Source: Anaerolineae bacterium (lineage in GTDB: Bacteria; Chloroflexota; Anaerolineae; Aggregatilineales; Phototrophicaceae). Taken from it: 53,108 nt of DNA. A program made the position numbers and the translations under genes. The notes beneath the pieces were generated by a model that was given only the letters and a program-made list of their open reading frames with translations, made no database searches and was not told where the DNA came from. Location: the NCBI GenBank assembly GCA_022843745.1, contig JALHNB010000016.1, positions 1 through 53,108 on the forward strand, read 5' to 3'. Positions 42,815 to 51,229 of this stretch are shown here, piece after piece (the stretch's first letter is position 1; every line of letters starts with the position of its first letter).

Positions 42815-43026
42815 ATAGGATTGCTCTCCTCATACCATTCGCGCAAAATATCGTGAAGAATGTCTTGTGTTACGATTTCGGGGTCATCGGCAAAATCTGG
42901 AAGCGCGATAATCCATTCGCGTAACTGCTCGATGCCCACTGTATCAATCTCAACATCCGGGTAAGCCTCCATGAGTGCTAACACAATCTCAAAAGAAGCA
43001 TCCCAGAATAATCTACCTTGATTCAT
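42811..43026 (-). CDS. iscX: IscX-like Fe-S assembly protein
   Basis: The 71-residue acidic protein aligns by eye with IscX/YfhJ along its full length: [21 protein letters not shown], then [33 protein letters not shown], matching the IscX pattern W-D-EIA-L-YPD...W...L-DF-DDP...ILE-I...W. IscX binds the cysteine desulfurase IscS and modulates Fe-S cluster assembly. Here the gene is translationally coupled to nuoB (ATGA overlap) and is apparently the first gene of the nuo operon, so it may support loading of complex I clusters. No iscS or iscU is nearby. Confidence 0.8.
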   Translation of the reverse strand: MNQGRLFWDASFEIVLALMEAYPDVEIDTVGIEQLREWIIALPDFADDPEIVTQDILHDILREWYEESNPI

Positions 43027-43084
43027 CTCTCTAGCTTACCGCATTCCGGCTCGAATTTCGACAAAACAATCGGTTCTTTGGACA

Positions 43085-43137
43085 TTTCAACCTGACCGAT
43101 CTAGCCTCTAGATGTTTCAACCTGACCCGATCTAGCC
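43085..43137. repeat. Direct repeat overlapping the aldehyde dehydrogenase stop codon
   Basis: TTTCAACCTGACCGATCTAGCC at 43085-43106 recurs with one inserted C at 43115-43137. The second copy includes the TAG stop of the dehydrogenase gene, so the repeat may have arisen by local duplication of the gene end. Confidence 0.6.
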
Positions 43138-44622
43138 ATTCAAAATGCGTTCGGTGTCAATCTGCGCCCGCTGTAAACGCCCGCTGTAATCGACATAGAC
43201 GGATTTCCACTCGGTAAAGCTGTCCAGCCCGACCTGCCCTGCCTCACGCATCCCGTTGCCTGTGCCGCGTGTGCCACCAAACGGGAATTGAATCTCCGCG
43301 CCCGTTGTGCCGTGATTAATGTAAACAATACCCGTCGTCAGGTCGCGGATGGCACGGAAAGCAGCGTTGACATTTTCGGTAAAAATGCTGCTGGAGAGGC
43401 CGTAAGCGACACCGTTGTTGACTTCAATCGCTTCCTCCATACTGCCGACTTCTACAATCGACAACACCGGGCCAAAAATTTCTTCCTGCTCTACGCGCAT
43501 TCCACGTTCTACGCCATCAAACAAAGTCGGCTGAAAGAAAAAGCCTTTGTCCATGTCCGACGGACGTTCGCCACCGATCAAAACTTTAACACCTTCGTGC
43601 TTCGCGATTTTGATGTAACCGGAAACTTTTTCCAGCGCCTTCTGGTTAACCAGCGGCCCCATATTGACGCTTTCGTCCAGGCCATTACCCAATTTCAGCC
43701 CCCGCGCCTTCTCGACCAGCGCCTCAACTAATTGGGGCTTGATCCCGCTTTGGACAATCAAACGGCTGGTGGCGGTACAGCGCTGTCCTGTCGTACCGAA
43801 TGCGCTCCACGTAATCGCATCGACAGCCAGATCGAGATTCGCGTCATCCAGGACGATAATCGCATTTTTGCCACCCATTTCCAGCGAGACTTTTTTGCCG
43901 ATGGAAGCGGCTTTCGCATAAACCTTGAGTCCGGTTTGCGTCGAACCCGTAAATGAAATGACGCGCACACCCTGATGCGTCACCAGAAAATCACCGACCT
44001 CACCCGCGCCAAGCACGAGGTTCAAAACCCCCGGCGGCAACCCCGCATCCTGGAAAACGCGCACAAATTCGGCTGCGGTAGCGGGAGTATCTTCACCGGG
44101 TTTGAAAACAATCGCGTTTCCGGCGATCAGCGCGGGCAATATCTTCCAGCTTGGCACAGCAATCGGGAAATTCCAGGGAGTAATCAGGCCAATGACACCG
44201 ACAGAATCACGCAAAGCCATCCCAAATTTATTCGGCATTTCGACAGGCGCAGTATAGCCCATCAATCGCCGTCCCTCACCGCCCATATAGTAAGCCATGT
44301 CAATGGCTTCCTGGACATCGCCGCGTGTCTCGCTGATGATCTTGCCCATTTCCTGCGTCATCAGGCTGGCAAGCTGCTCTTTGCGCTCGGCAAGAAGCTG
44401 CGCCACACGAAAGAGAATTTCACCTCGGCGCGGCGCAGGCGTTAAGCGCCAATTTTTATACGCTTCTTTGGCAGCATCCACAGCCGCGTTCACGTCTGCC
44501 GATCCACTTTGGGCAACAGGCGCGATCACTTCCTCGGTAGCCGGGTTATAGGTATTGAAGGTCGCGCCAGAACGCGATTCGACCCATTCGCCGCCTATAA
44601 AATTTCGCACGAGGTCAGGCAT
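43132..44622 (-). CDS. NAD(P)-dependent aldehyde dehydrogenase
   Basis: The product has the full ALDH fold of 496 residues. [32 protein letters not shown] begins the cofactor site, [11 protein letters not shown] follows, the general base Glu is in SLEMGGKN and the catalytic Cys in [12 protein letters not shown]. The C-terminal [13 protein letters not shown] and [22 protein letters not shown] follow. The latter resembles succinate-semialdehyde and 2-oxoglutarate-semialdehyde dehydrogenases, but the substrate is uncertain. An ATG one codon earlier (44625) is equally possible; AAGGAAA precedes both. A near-consensus promoter lies about 60 bases upstream. Confidence 0.92.
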   Translation of the reverse strand: MPDLVRNFIGGEWVESRSGATFNTYNPATEEVIAPVAQSGSADVNAAVDAAKEAYKNWRLTPAPRRGEILFRVAQLLAERKEQLASLMTQEMGKIISETRGDVQEAIDMAYYMGGEGRRLMGYTAPVEMPNKFGMALRDSVGVIGLITPWNFPIAVPSWKILPALIAGNAIVFKPGEDTPATAAEFVRVFQDAGLPPGVLNLVLGAGEVGDFLVTHQGVRVISFTGSTQTGLKVYAKAASIGKKVSLEMGGKNAIIVLDDANLDLAVDAITWSAFGTTGQRCTATSRLIVQSGIKPQLVEALVEKARGLKLGNGLDESVNMGPLVNQKALEKVSGYIKIAKHEGVKVLIGGERPSDMDKGFFFQPTLFDGVERGMRVEQEEIFGPVLSIVEVGSMEEAIEVNNGVAYGLSSSIFTENVNAAFRAIRDLTTGIVYINHGTTGAEIQFPFGGTRGTGNGMREAGQVGLDSFTEWKSVYVDYSGRLQRAQIDTERILNG

Positions 44623-44680
44623 CATTCATTTCCTTAAAGCGAAACAATTTGAGAGGAAAAATAACGTCATTTTGGATTTA

Positions 44681-44709
44681 AGTATAGTTTGGCGAAAGTT
44701 AATTGTCAA
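44681..44709 (-). promoter_or_regulatory. Near-consensus sigma70 promoter of the aldehyde dehydrogenase
   Basis: On the minus strand TTGACA (44704-44709) and TATACT (44681-44686) are separated by exactly 17 bases. The start of transcription would fall near 44674, leaving a leader of about 50 bases. Confidence 0.75.
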
Positions 44710-44784
44710 GAATTTCACAATTTACTATGGTTAACATTTCGGCATTTTATGGGCGGGATAATTTTCGAATCCAGACATCAGATT

Positions 44785-45726
44785 TTATGCCAGATTCAAC
44801 ACCCGCGCACCTTCGATCCCGACCTGTGTATGTCGTGCCGCGCTGCCCATGCCTTCTTCAGAGTAGACATCTTTCATGGCTGCTGCTGCCGCTTTCGCGA
44901 TACCCTCGCTGTCGCATACCGCGCAGAGAGTCGGCCCTGCTCCACTAATAACCATGCCAAGCGCTCCAGCTTTTTTGGCGGCGACGCGCACTTCGACGAG
45001 CATTGGCATCAAATGGGCGCGGGCTGGCTCGACCACCGTGTCCAGTTCCATAGCGGCGGCCATTTCCTCTATATCACCACGATAAAGCGCACTCACGAGT
45101 CTCGCGACTGCCGCCGTCTGTGTCACCATTGCCTGAAGTGGGATCATTTTGGGCAGCACCGCGCGAGCCTCAGAGGTTGGCACACCAACATTGGGTGTCA
45201 CCAGCGCGAGATGTAAATTCGGCGGCACAGGCAGCTTGTGAATCTGCCCAGCCTCAACACCCATCACCAACGTGATCCCGCCGAACAGACTCGGCGCGAC
45301 GTTATCTGCATGATAGCCGCTGACACATGCCTCTCCCTCCAGACATGCAGGCAACAATTCAGCTAATGTTAACGGTGAGCCGAACAGCGCGTTCACTGCC
45401 ACTACCGCCGCAACCGCGCTGGCGGCGCTGCTGCCTAGTCCACTCGCAAGTGGCAGGTGCTTATAAACCGTCATTTCCACGCCGTCCTGTGCGTCAATTG
45501 TTTGAAGGAAGGCATTCGCCGCCACAGAAGCTGTATTTTTCCGGGAATCGCGCGTCAAAACGCCGCCATCCCCCTCGATTCCGACAATCGAGACGCCGGG
45601 CTGCTCACGCCGCACCACACGCACAATATCGCCCGGTTCGCACAGCGCCAAACCCAAAATATCGAACCCAACACCCAGGTTCGCCATCGTCGCCGGGGCG
45701 AATGCTTCTGCTCTGGTAAAACTCAT
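44785..45726 (-). CDS. thrB: Homoserine kinase
   Basis: A GHMP-family kinase of 313 residues. The N-terminal APATMANLGVGFDILGLAL is typical of ThrB, and the ATP loop is PLASGLGSSAASAVAAV. The C-terminal motif MVISGAGPTLCAV closes the active site. It phosphorylates homoserine, giving the substrate of threonine synthase, which is encoded divergently with the two starts about 60 bases apart. The short shared control region suggests joint regulation. Confidence 0.94.
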   Translation of the reverse strand: MSFTRAEAFAPATMANLGVGFDILGLALCEPGDIVRVVRREQPGVSIVGIEGDGGVLTRDSRKNTASVAANAFLQTIDAQDGVEMTVYKHLPLASGLGSSAASAVAAVVAVNALFGSPLTLAELLPACLEGEACVSGYHADNVAPSLFGGITLVMGVEAGQIHKLPVPPNLHLALVTPNVGVPTSEARAVLPKMIPLQAMVTQTAAVARLVSALYRGDIEEMAAAMELDTVVEPARAHLMPMLVEVRVAAKKAGALGMVISGAGPTLCAVCDSEGIAKAAAAAMKDVYSEEGMGSAARHTQVGIEGARVLNLA

Positions 45727-45784
45727 AATTGATTGTTATCCTTACAGGCGTGAAACCTTCTTGCGCATGGGCGGGAAAAATACA

Positions 45785-47086
45785 ATGTTGAGTATATTAC
45801 AATGTATGAATTGCAATCGGCAATACCCGATTGATGCAGTCATTTATACGTGTGAAGAGTGTGGCGGCCTGCTGGATGTCCAGCATGATTTGGATACCCT
45901 GCGTAAGACAGTCACACGCGACACTTTTGACCAGCGACTGGGTACTTATGAAGCACCGTACAACAGCGGTGTCTGGCGCTATAAAGAGCTAATCTACCCG
46001 GATGTCAAACAAGAGTACATCGTCAGCCGTCCAGAAGGCAACACCAATCTCTATCATTCTCCCAAATTGGCGCAGTGGGCAGGTGTCAAAACGCTCTATC
46101 TGAAGCATGAAGGCGAAAATCCCACTGGCTCGTTCAAAGATCGCGGCATGACGGGCGGCCTCACCCAGGCGCGTGTACTGGGTATGAAACGTGTCGCCTG
46201 CGCCTCAACCGGCAATACATCAGCGTCACTGGCAGCTTATGCGGCTTTTGGCGGGCTGGAAGGCATCGTTTTCTTTCAAAACAAACAGATCGCGCTTGGC
46301 AAACTCTCGCAGGCGATTGCATACGGCTCGACGTGTATCCAGATCGCCGCCGATTTCGACAAGAATCTGGAACTTGTCCGGCAGGTCGGCATCGAACTCG
46401 GCATTTACGTGCTGAACTCGATTAACCCCTTCCGGCTCGAAGGTCAAAAATCCATCGTCATCGAGGCGATTCAGCAGCTTCGCTGGAAAGTGCCAGACTG
46501 GATTGTCCTTCCAGGTGGTAATCTGGGCAATACGTCAGCTTTCAGCAAGGCGCTCTACGAATTGCACAAGCTTGGCCTGATTGACCGAATCCCGCGTCTG
46601 GCGATTATCCAGGCGGAAGGCGCAAACCCCCTTTATCGGAGCTTCGTCAAGGAATTTGAATCCTACGAACCGATGCACGCCGAAACCCTAGCGACGGCGA
46701 TCAAAATTGGCAACCCGGTCAATTATCCAAAAGCCGTTCGCGCCGTCATGTGGACGGATGGCGTGGTCGAGCAAGTCAGCGATCAGGAAATTCTGGATGC
46801 CAAAGCCTTAATTGATGGGCAAGGCATCGGGTGTGAACCCGCATCTGGTTGTTCATTAGCAGGTGTCCGCAAACTCGTGAATGGCGGCATTATCAAGCCA
46901 ACTGAAACTGTTGTCGGCATCCTCACCGGACATCTGCTCAAAGACCCGGACGCAACCATCAGCTATCACCGTGACGAATTGGGTACGCTCAAAGCCAACT
47001 ATCCCAATCATCTGCACCAGGCAGAGCCATCGGTAGAAGCCATTTCACAAATTCTGATGGGCAAAGGCGAAGCACAAACCGCCTGA
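45785..47086 (+). CDS. thrC: Threonine synthase, zinc-ribbon type
   Basis: The ATG at 45785 (MLSILQCMNCNRQ) is preferred; earlier in-frame TTG/ATG codons at 45761 and 45767 extend the protein only by a non-conserved octapeptide. An N-terminal CxxC...CxxC ribbon (CMNCNRQYPIDAVIYTCEECGG) is typical of archaeal and Chloroflexota-type ThrC. The PLP lysine lies in NPTGSFKDRGMT, and CASTGNTSASLAAYAAF and VLPGGNLGNTSAF bind the cofactor phosphate and substrate. It converts O-phosphohomoserine to threonine. Confidence 0.94.
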   Translation: MLSILQCMNCNRQYPIDAVIYTCEECGGLLDVQHDLDTLRKTVTRDTFDQRLGTYEAPYNSGVWRYKELIYPDVKQEYIVSRPEGNTNLYHSPKLAQWAGVKTLYLKHEGENPTGSFKDRGMTGGLTQARVLGMKRVACASTGNTSASLAAYAAFGGLEGIVFFQNKQIALGKLSQAIAYGSTCIQIAADFDKNLELVRQVGIELGIYVLNSINPFRLEGQKSIVIEAIQQLRWKVPDWIVLPGGNLGNTSAFSKALYELHKLGLIDRIPRLAIIQAEGANPLYRSFVKEFESYEPMHAETLATAIKIGNPVNYPKAVRAVMWTDGVVEQVSDQEILDAKALIDGQGIGCEPASGCSLAGVRKLVNGGIIKPTETVVGILTGHLLKDPDATISYHRDELGTLKANYPNHLHQAEPSVEAISQILMGKGEAQTA

Positions 47087-47097
47087 AATCAAACATT

Positions 47098-47120
47098 GTA
47101 GGGCGTAGCGTGCTGCGCCC
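47098..47120. repeat. Diverged palindromic repeat downstream of thrC
   Basis: GGGCGTAGC (47101-47109) pairs with GCTGCGCCC (47112-47120) with one G-T wobble, preceded by TGTA. It resembles the GTAGGGGC palindromes at 16005 and 38033 and may also work as a weak terminator of thrC, although no T run follows. Confidence 0.5.
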
Positions 47121-47234
47121 TTGTCGCACATTTCACTTGCCTACCCTAAATCCCCTCAAAATTAAGCTCAAAAACTCAAATCCGAAGAAATTGTGAATAT
47201 TCCGTAAAACAAGCATGAATTTTGTTCACAACTA

Positions 47235-47264
47235 TTGACTGGCAACAATTTTCTGTGATATTGT
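47235..47264 (+). promoter_or_regulatory. Predicted promoter of the pilin gene
   Basis: TTGACT (47235-47240) and TATTGT (47259-47264) are separated by 18 bases. The leader of about 55 bases is AT-rich and repeats GCAACAATT from the spacer at 47282-47290. Confidence 0.45.
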
Positions 47265-47323
47265 ATAAACATGTTGCACTTAGCAACAATTATTCATTCG
47301 CAATCATATGGAGATTTCCCAAC

Positions 47324-47470
47324 ATGTTGTACATGCCCCGTGAAGAAGGTCAAGGTCTCGTCGAATATGCTCTGATCCTCGTGCTGGTCGCCGTCGTCGT
47401 TATCGTCATTCTGGCGCTGCTCGGCCCCGCCATCGGCAACATTTTCTCGAACCTCATCAACAACATCTAG
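47324..47470 (+). CDS. Flp-type (type IVb) pilin, 48 residues
   Basis: GGAGA lies ten bases before the ATG at 47324. The peptide reads MLYMPREEGQGLVEYALILVLVAVVV...: a short basic leader, then GQGLVEYALIL, the Flp/Fap pilin prepilin-peptidase motif with Glu at position +5 after the cut. A single hydrophobic helix follows, ending GNIFSNLINNI. These small pilins assemble into Tad fibres for adhesion. No tad secretion gene is in the window, so it is an orphan here. A strong promoter-like sequence and terminator flank it, consistent with high expression of a structural protein. Confidence 0.88.
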   Translation: MLYMPREEGQGLVEYALILVLVAVVVIVILALLGPAIGNIFSNLINNI

Positions 47471-47491
47471 TTCGTCATCATTGCTACAACG

Positions 47492-47525
47492 AAACGAGCG
47501 GCCTCCGGGTCGCTCGTTTTTATTT
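47492..47525 (+). terminator. Rho-independent terminator of the pilin gene
   Basis: AAACGAGCG (47492-47500) pairs with CGCTCGTTT (47511-47519) around a loop with an inner CC/GG stem. A T-rich tract TTTTATTT follows. It lies 22 bases after the pilin stop. Confidence 0.88.
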
Positions 47526-47601
47526 CCCATCGTCATCGGGCGCAAAGTTTTGCGCACCTACAGTCCCAGGTTTTTAACTCAGCACTTGGCACTTTCCACT
47601 T

Positions 47602-48840
47602 TTAACTGGCTAAGGCTTGATCGAGATCGTTCAGTATATCGTCGGTGTCCTCGATGCCAGCGGCAAAGCGCACCAGATTATCTTTGATGCCCAATTCCAG
47701 CCGTTCTTCTGTCGTCTTTTCGTAATAACTCATCAATGCGGGCTGCTCAATCAGGCTTTCGACACCGCCGAGGCTGGGCGCAATGTATGGAATTTTCAAT
47801 GCGTCGATAAAATTGGATGTCGTTTTGAGATCGCCCGCGACCTCGAAGCTGACCACGCCGCCAAATCCACTCATCTGCGCAGCCGCGACGGTGTGATCGG
47901 GATGCGACTCCAGGCCGGGATACCAGACGCGCTCAATCCGGGGATGCGATTCCAGGAATCGTGCAACGGCCAGCGCATTATGATTCTGCTGCCGCACACG
48001 TACCCCCAGCGTTTTAATACCGCGATCCAACAAAAATGCGTTTTGCGGGTCAACCACGCCGCCCAGAATCCCGCGAGCATCACGCAGCGCCTTGATACGA
48101 TCCGCACTGCCAACAACCACGCCTGCTAACAAATCATTGTGACCCGATAAATATTTGGTCGCGCTGTGAATGACGAAATCGATTCCCCATTCAAGCGGAC
48201 GCTGGTTAATGGGCGTGGCAAATGTGCTGTCGATCAGGGTCTTCACGCGATATTTACGTCCCAGGTCAGCAACTTTTTCAAGATCAGCAATTCGCAAATA
48301 GGGGTTGGTGGGGCTTTCAGAGACGATAAAGCGGGTTTTCTTGGGGATAATCGCGGCTTCCAGAGCTTCATAGTCGCCGTTAGGGACGACAGTCGTTTCT
48401 ATACCGAAACGCTTCAGAAAGGTCTGACAGAACTGCCGTGTACGCCGATAACAGTCGCTCGTCATGATGATATGCGCACCGCTTGGCAGCACCGACAACA
48501 GCACCGACGTCACCGCGTTCATGCCGGAAGCGTAGAGTACAGCATCCTCGCCCCCGTCCAGCGCCGCGAGTTTACGCTCGACAGCGGCAACAGTCGGATT
48601 ACCATAGCGACCATATTCTTCGCGGCTGTCGCCATCCCCCCAGGTTTTATTCTCCATGAAGTCGATCAAATCCTGGGTGTCATCAAATGTATAGGTCGCG
48701 GTCTGGACAATCGGCGTGTGCAGCGAATTAAACGCCTTCTTCCGTCGTGTGCCACCATGAACCGAGCGCGTGCTGCTACCAGACGCTTGATCTTCGGTTT
48801 TACTGTTTTGTGTTTCGTCCAGGTCTCTCAAAGCCGCCAT
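47602..48840 (-). CDS. Cystathionine gamma-synthase family PLP enzyme
   Basis: The 412-residue protein has the Cys/Met-metabolism PLP fold: YGRYGNPT with the family tyrosine, ALYASGMNAVTSVLL-type loop, IDSTFATP, and the PLP lysine in VIHSATKYLSGHNDLLAG. The C-terminal APSLGGVESLIEQPALMSYY is standard. Members make cystathionine or homocysteine from activated homoserine, or split cystathionine. The SAM-I riboswitch upstream points to methionine synthesis, so MetB or a related sulfhydrylase is most likely. Substrate specificity cannot be settled. It has an N-terminal polar tail of about 25 residues. Confidence 0.9.
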   Translation of the reverse strand: MAALRDLDETQNSKTEDQASGSSTRSVHGGTRRKKAFNSLHTPIVQTATYTFDDTQDLIDFMENKTWGDGDSREEYGRYGNPTVAAVERKLAALDGGEDAVLYASGMNAVTSVLLSVLPSGAHIIMTSDCYRRTRQFCQTFLKRFGIETTVVPNGDYEALEAAIIPKKTRFIVSESPTNPYLRIADLEKVADLGRKYRVKTLIDSTFATPINQRPLEWGIDFVIHSATKYLSGHNDLLAGVVVGSADRIKALRDARGILGGVVDPQNAFLLDRGIKTLGVRVRQQNHNALAVARFLESHPRIERVWYPGLESHPDHTVAAAQMSGFGGVVSFEVAGDLKTTSNFIDALKIPYIAPSLGGVESLIEQPALMSYYEKTTEERLELGIKDNLVRFAAGIEDTDDILNDLDQALAS

Positions 48841-48863
48841 TTCCTGTCCCTTTATCGAAATAT

Positions 48864-48903
48864 AAAAAAACCCGGTTAGATATCTTTTATCCAGACCGGG
48901 TTT
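48864..48903 (-). terminator. Second (distal) terminator in the SAM riboswitch leader
   Basis: A 9-bp stem AAACCCGGT/ACCGGGTTT (48868-48876 and 48895-48903) is followed on the minus strand by seven T. The 18-base loop contains TCTGGATAAAAGATAT, which is complementary at 15 of 16 positions to the 5' end of the riboswitch. It ends 24 bases before the start codon. Confidence 0.8.
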
Positions 48904-48920
48904 CCATACATTTCACCAAT

Positions 48921-48944
48921 AAAAAAAGACTTCGGCTGAAGTCT
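48921..48944 (-). terminator. First (proximal) terminator in the SAM riboswitch leader
   Basis: The stem AGACTTC/GAAGTCT (48927-48944) with a 4-base loop is followed by seven T on the minus strand. It lies 46 bases after the aptamer and is the expected expression platform of an S-box leader. Confidence 0.88.
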
Positions 48945-48990
48945 CTTGAGTTCGGGGTTTATGACCTGACATCAATATGTCAAGTTTCCG

Positions 48991-49094
48991 CTCTCATCTC
49001 CACAGAATATTCTGTCGGAGTTGGCACCTTCCCGTTTTTAACAGGGGTTGCCGCGGTTTCGTAGGGCCGTTCCCTCCACCGCTCTGGATAAGAG
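48991..49094 (-). promoter_or_regulatory. SAM-I (S-box) riboswitch aptamer
   Basis: The minus strand carries the conserved S-box core. The P1 strands CTCTTATC and GATGAGAG form the basal stem. Between them lie AGAGCGGTGGAGGGA, then ACGGCCCTACGAAACCGCGGCAACC, then AAGGTGCCAACTCC, and a P4 hairpin around ACAGAATATTCTGT. The order and spacing match SAM-I. Bound S-adenosylmethionine normally favours termination, lowering expression of methionine genes. Confidence 0.95.
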
Positions 49095-49689
49095 ATATAT
49101 AATTGTTAAACTGCATTGGGGAAACTTTATCATGAATCGTATCGAAAAGCAAGCAATTCGACATTTTTGGGAGTGGCTAAAAGCAAAGATGTACATTAGG
49201 TTGAATGATAAATACATGTCTATTCATATTACTTTGCGTAACAAAATCCAGAGAACAAGTTGAGAGCAATCATGCTATTTCACCCCTACAAAGGACTATA
49301 AATATATCCCCCAGAAGATGGATGTATCGGGTAAGGACAGGTTTTACAATACTCATAGGGTATATTGCCAAACACACGTCTAAAGCCCTCTACAGCAACA
49401 ACTTTGAAGCTACCCGAATAAGCTTCTAAAACTTGAAAAGCGCGTTGATGACCCGCAGACTTTCATCAACTTAAGTTTGATGATGCCCGTTGAACCTTGT
49501 TATCGTCTTAAACAAGATTCAGGCATATCCTGCTCACCAAACAAAACCTCAGACCTTATTCATTCCTCCCATACTTAGCTTCAACAATTTTCATATTGTT
49601 GACAGCTCCTACACAACTTTTACCTTTGCGTGTCGCAGCATCAAGGGCTGAAATCAATTTGTTAGCTGCTATTTAGAAAGCGGTGCAAT
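49095..49689. other. Gene-poor stretch between the riboswitch and the receiver genes
   Basis: I see no convincing gene here. A 43-codon frame at 49132-49263 (MNRIEKQAIRHFWEWL...) has only a weak GGGGAAA upstream and no recognised family. An inverted CATCAA/TTGATG repeat around CTTAAG lies at 49464-49482. The sequence is AT-richer than its neighbours. Confidence 0.5.
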
Positions 49690-50151
49690 ATGACGACGCG
49701 AATTATGGTCATCAACAACTCCGATGACATCCTGGCATTGTTTAAGAAAATCCTGGAGACGGATGACTGCGAGGTCTTTCTCCAACTGTTTTTAAACTCA
49801 GACTTACGTGAAGTACGCAGAATAAAGCCTGACCTGATCATTCTTGACTATTATGTAGGACGAGAAGGCGTGGGTTGGGAATTTCTGCAACTGCTCAAGA
49901 TGGAAGATTCGACTACTGGTATCCCTGTCCTGATCTGTACAACAGCAGTACGACTTGCCCAGGAAATAGGCGGTTATCTCGCCACCAAACGGGTGTCGAT
50001 CCTGCGCAAGCCCTTTGAAAGTCGAGATTTAGCCAATGCCGTTCGACTCGCCCTGATGGATGAGCATATCACCTCTTCACCAGAGCAGGTTCTGCCCAAA
50101 TCTGACGGATCGAGCCAGGACAGCAAATCAAAAAAGCGTCCAGCGGAATAA
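49690..50151 (+). CDS. Single-domain response regulator (receiver)
   Basis: A CheY-like receiver of about 120 residues is followed by a short polar tail with no output domain. The phospho-acceptor Asp is in LIILDYYV (about residue 55), with Thr in LICTTA and Lys in LRKPF. The acidic pair near the N-terminus is shifted (INNSDD instead of VDDD). It closely resembles the first receiver of the next gene (WEFLQLLKMEDSTTGIPVLI against WRFLQLLKMEDETAKIPILI), so the two probably arose by duplication. No histidine kinase is adjacent. Confidence 0.88.
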   Translation: MTTRIMVINNSDDILALFKKILETDDCEVFLQLFLNSDLREVRRIKPDLIILDYYVGREGVGWEFLQLLKMEDSTTGIPVLICTTAVRLAQEIGGYLATKRVSILRKPFESRDLANAVRLALMDEHITSSPEQVLPKSDGSSQDSKSKKRPAE

Positions 50152-50224
50152 CACTTTTTTACGACCAGATTCCGCAAGCTGAATCGTTCCCTGCTAGAAG
50201 TTCATGTTCTCAACAAGAGGCGTT

Positions 50225-50992
50225 ATGGAAACACGTATTGTAGTCATCGATAATGATGAGAGTATGCGAGACCTTTTTACTTTGGCTTTAAAAAGAGAAG
50301 GTTGGCGAGTCTCTGGCTACGCTTATGCCCAGGTAGAGATAGCTACTCTGTTACAAGACCGACCCGGCCTTATTATCCTCGATTTCACCGCTCAAAGCGG
50401 TGGAACAGGATGGCGGTTTCTACAACTGCTCAAAATGGAAGATGAGACGGCTAAAATCCCTATCCTGATCACCACAACCGCGTTCAATTTGTCAGCAGAT
50501 ATACGGGGCTATCTATCATCACTGGAGATCGGCATCATACAAAAGCCTTTCGATCTCAACACCTTTCTGGCGCTTGTGCAAAAAACCATTACACAGGCAA
50601 GTCTCGCAGGGATTATCGTTTCCGGTGACCGTATCCTGCCCATTTTAGTGGTTGATGATATGGAAGATTTAAATGACACCATCACATTGGTTTTAAGGCT
50701 AGAGGGCTATCAGGTCGTCACCGCCTCTAATGGGATGCAGGCGCTTGATGCTGTCTCTCGCGGCGATCATTCCCTGATTCTGCTCGATATTGACATGCCG
50801 ATTATGAATGGGTTTGAATTTTTAGCAGCTTATGACCGGCTGTTGAAACCCCACTCCCCGGTCATTATCGTCAGTGGTGAGGCCGATATATGGACCCTGG
50901 GCCTCCCCTCTTTTGTGGTTGATGTTCTCCCAAAACCTTTTACAATCACGCAATTACTCCAGATAGTAGGAAAGTTTACACAGCCAGCCTGA
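50225..50992 (+). CDS. Double-receiver response regulator
   Basis: The ATG at 50225 (METRIVVIDNDESMRDLF) is preferred over 50204 because AAGAGG lies seven bases before it. Receiver 1 (about 1-120) has IDNDES, Asp in LIILDFTAQ and Lys in IQKPF. Receiver 2 (about 135-250) has VVDDME, Asp in LILLDIDMPIMNG, Ser in IIVSGEA and Lys in LPKPF. The second has the more canonical DMP motif. With no output domain, it probably acts as a phosphate relay or protein-interaction switch. The preceding gene encodes a related single receiver. Confidence 0.9.
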   Translation: METRIVVIDNDESMRDLFTLALKREGWRVSGYAYAQVEIATLLQDRPGLIILDFTAQSGGTGWRFLQLLKMEDETAKIPILITTTAFNLSADIRGYLSSLEIGIIQKPFDLNTFLALVQKTITQASLAGIIVSGDRILPILVVDDMEDLNDTITLVLRLEGYQVVTASNGMQALDAVSRGDHSLILLDIDMPIMNGFEFLAAYDRLLKPHSPVIIVSGEADIWTLGLPSFVVDVLPKPFTITQLLQIVGKFTQPA

Positions 50993-51165
50993 TGCAGACT
51001 TCCACGTCTAAAATCTGTATCCATCCCCCTGCAAATTGATTGTCAATAGACTTGTTCGCAAAGCAAATTTATATTCAATCCCCAATTATATTGCGCAGAT
51101 CAAGCAACATGTCTAGCCACAATTGAAAAACACACAAAATATATGACCTATTACATCCCCTACGA

Positions 51166-51195
51166 TTGAACGGGGGTGAAAAAAACGTGTATACT
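51166..51195 (+). promoter_or_regulatory. Predicted sigma70 promoter of the FHA/Clp-N operon
   Basis: TTGAAC (51166-51171) and TATACT (51190-51195) are 18 bases apart. Transcription would begin near 51202. The rest of the 50993-51229 gap holds no gene. Confidence 0.55.
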
Positions 51196-51229
51196 TACAA
51201 AAGGAATACTTTAGAGGAAAGTCAGGCGT

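Noticed and set aside
49132-49263. 43-codon frame MNRIEKQAIRHFWEWL
   Set aside because: Weak ribosome binding site, no family, and position opposite the riboswitch promoter region; kept only as a remark.
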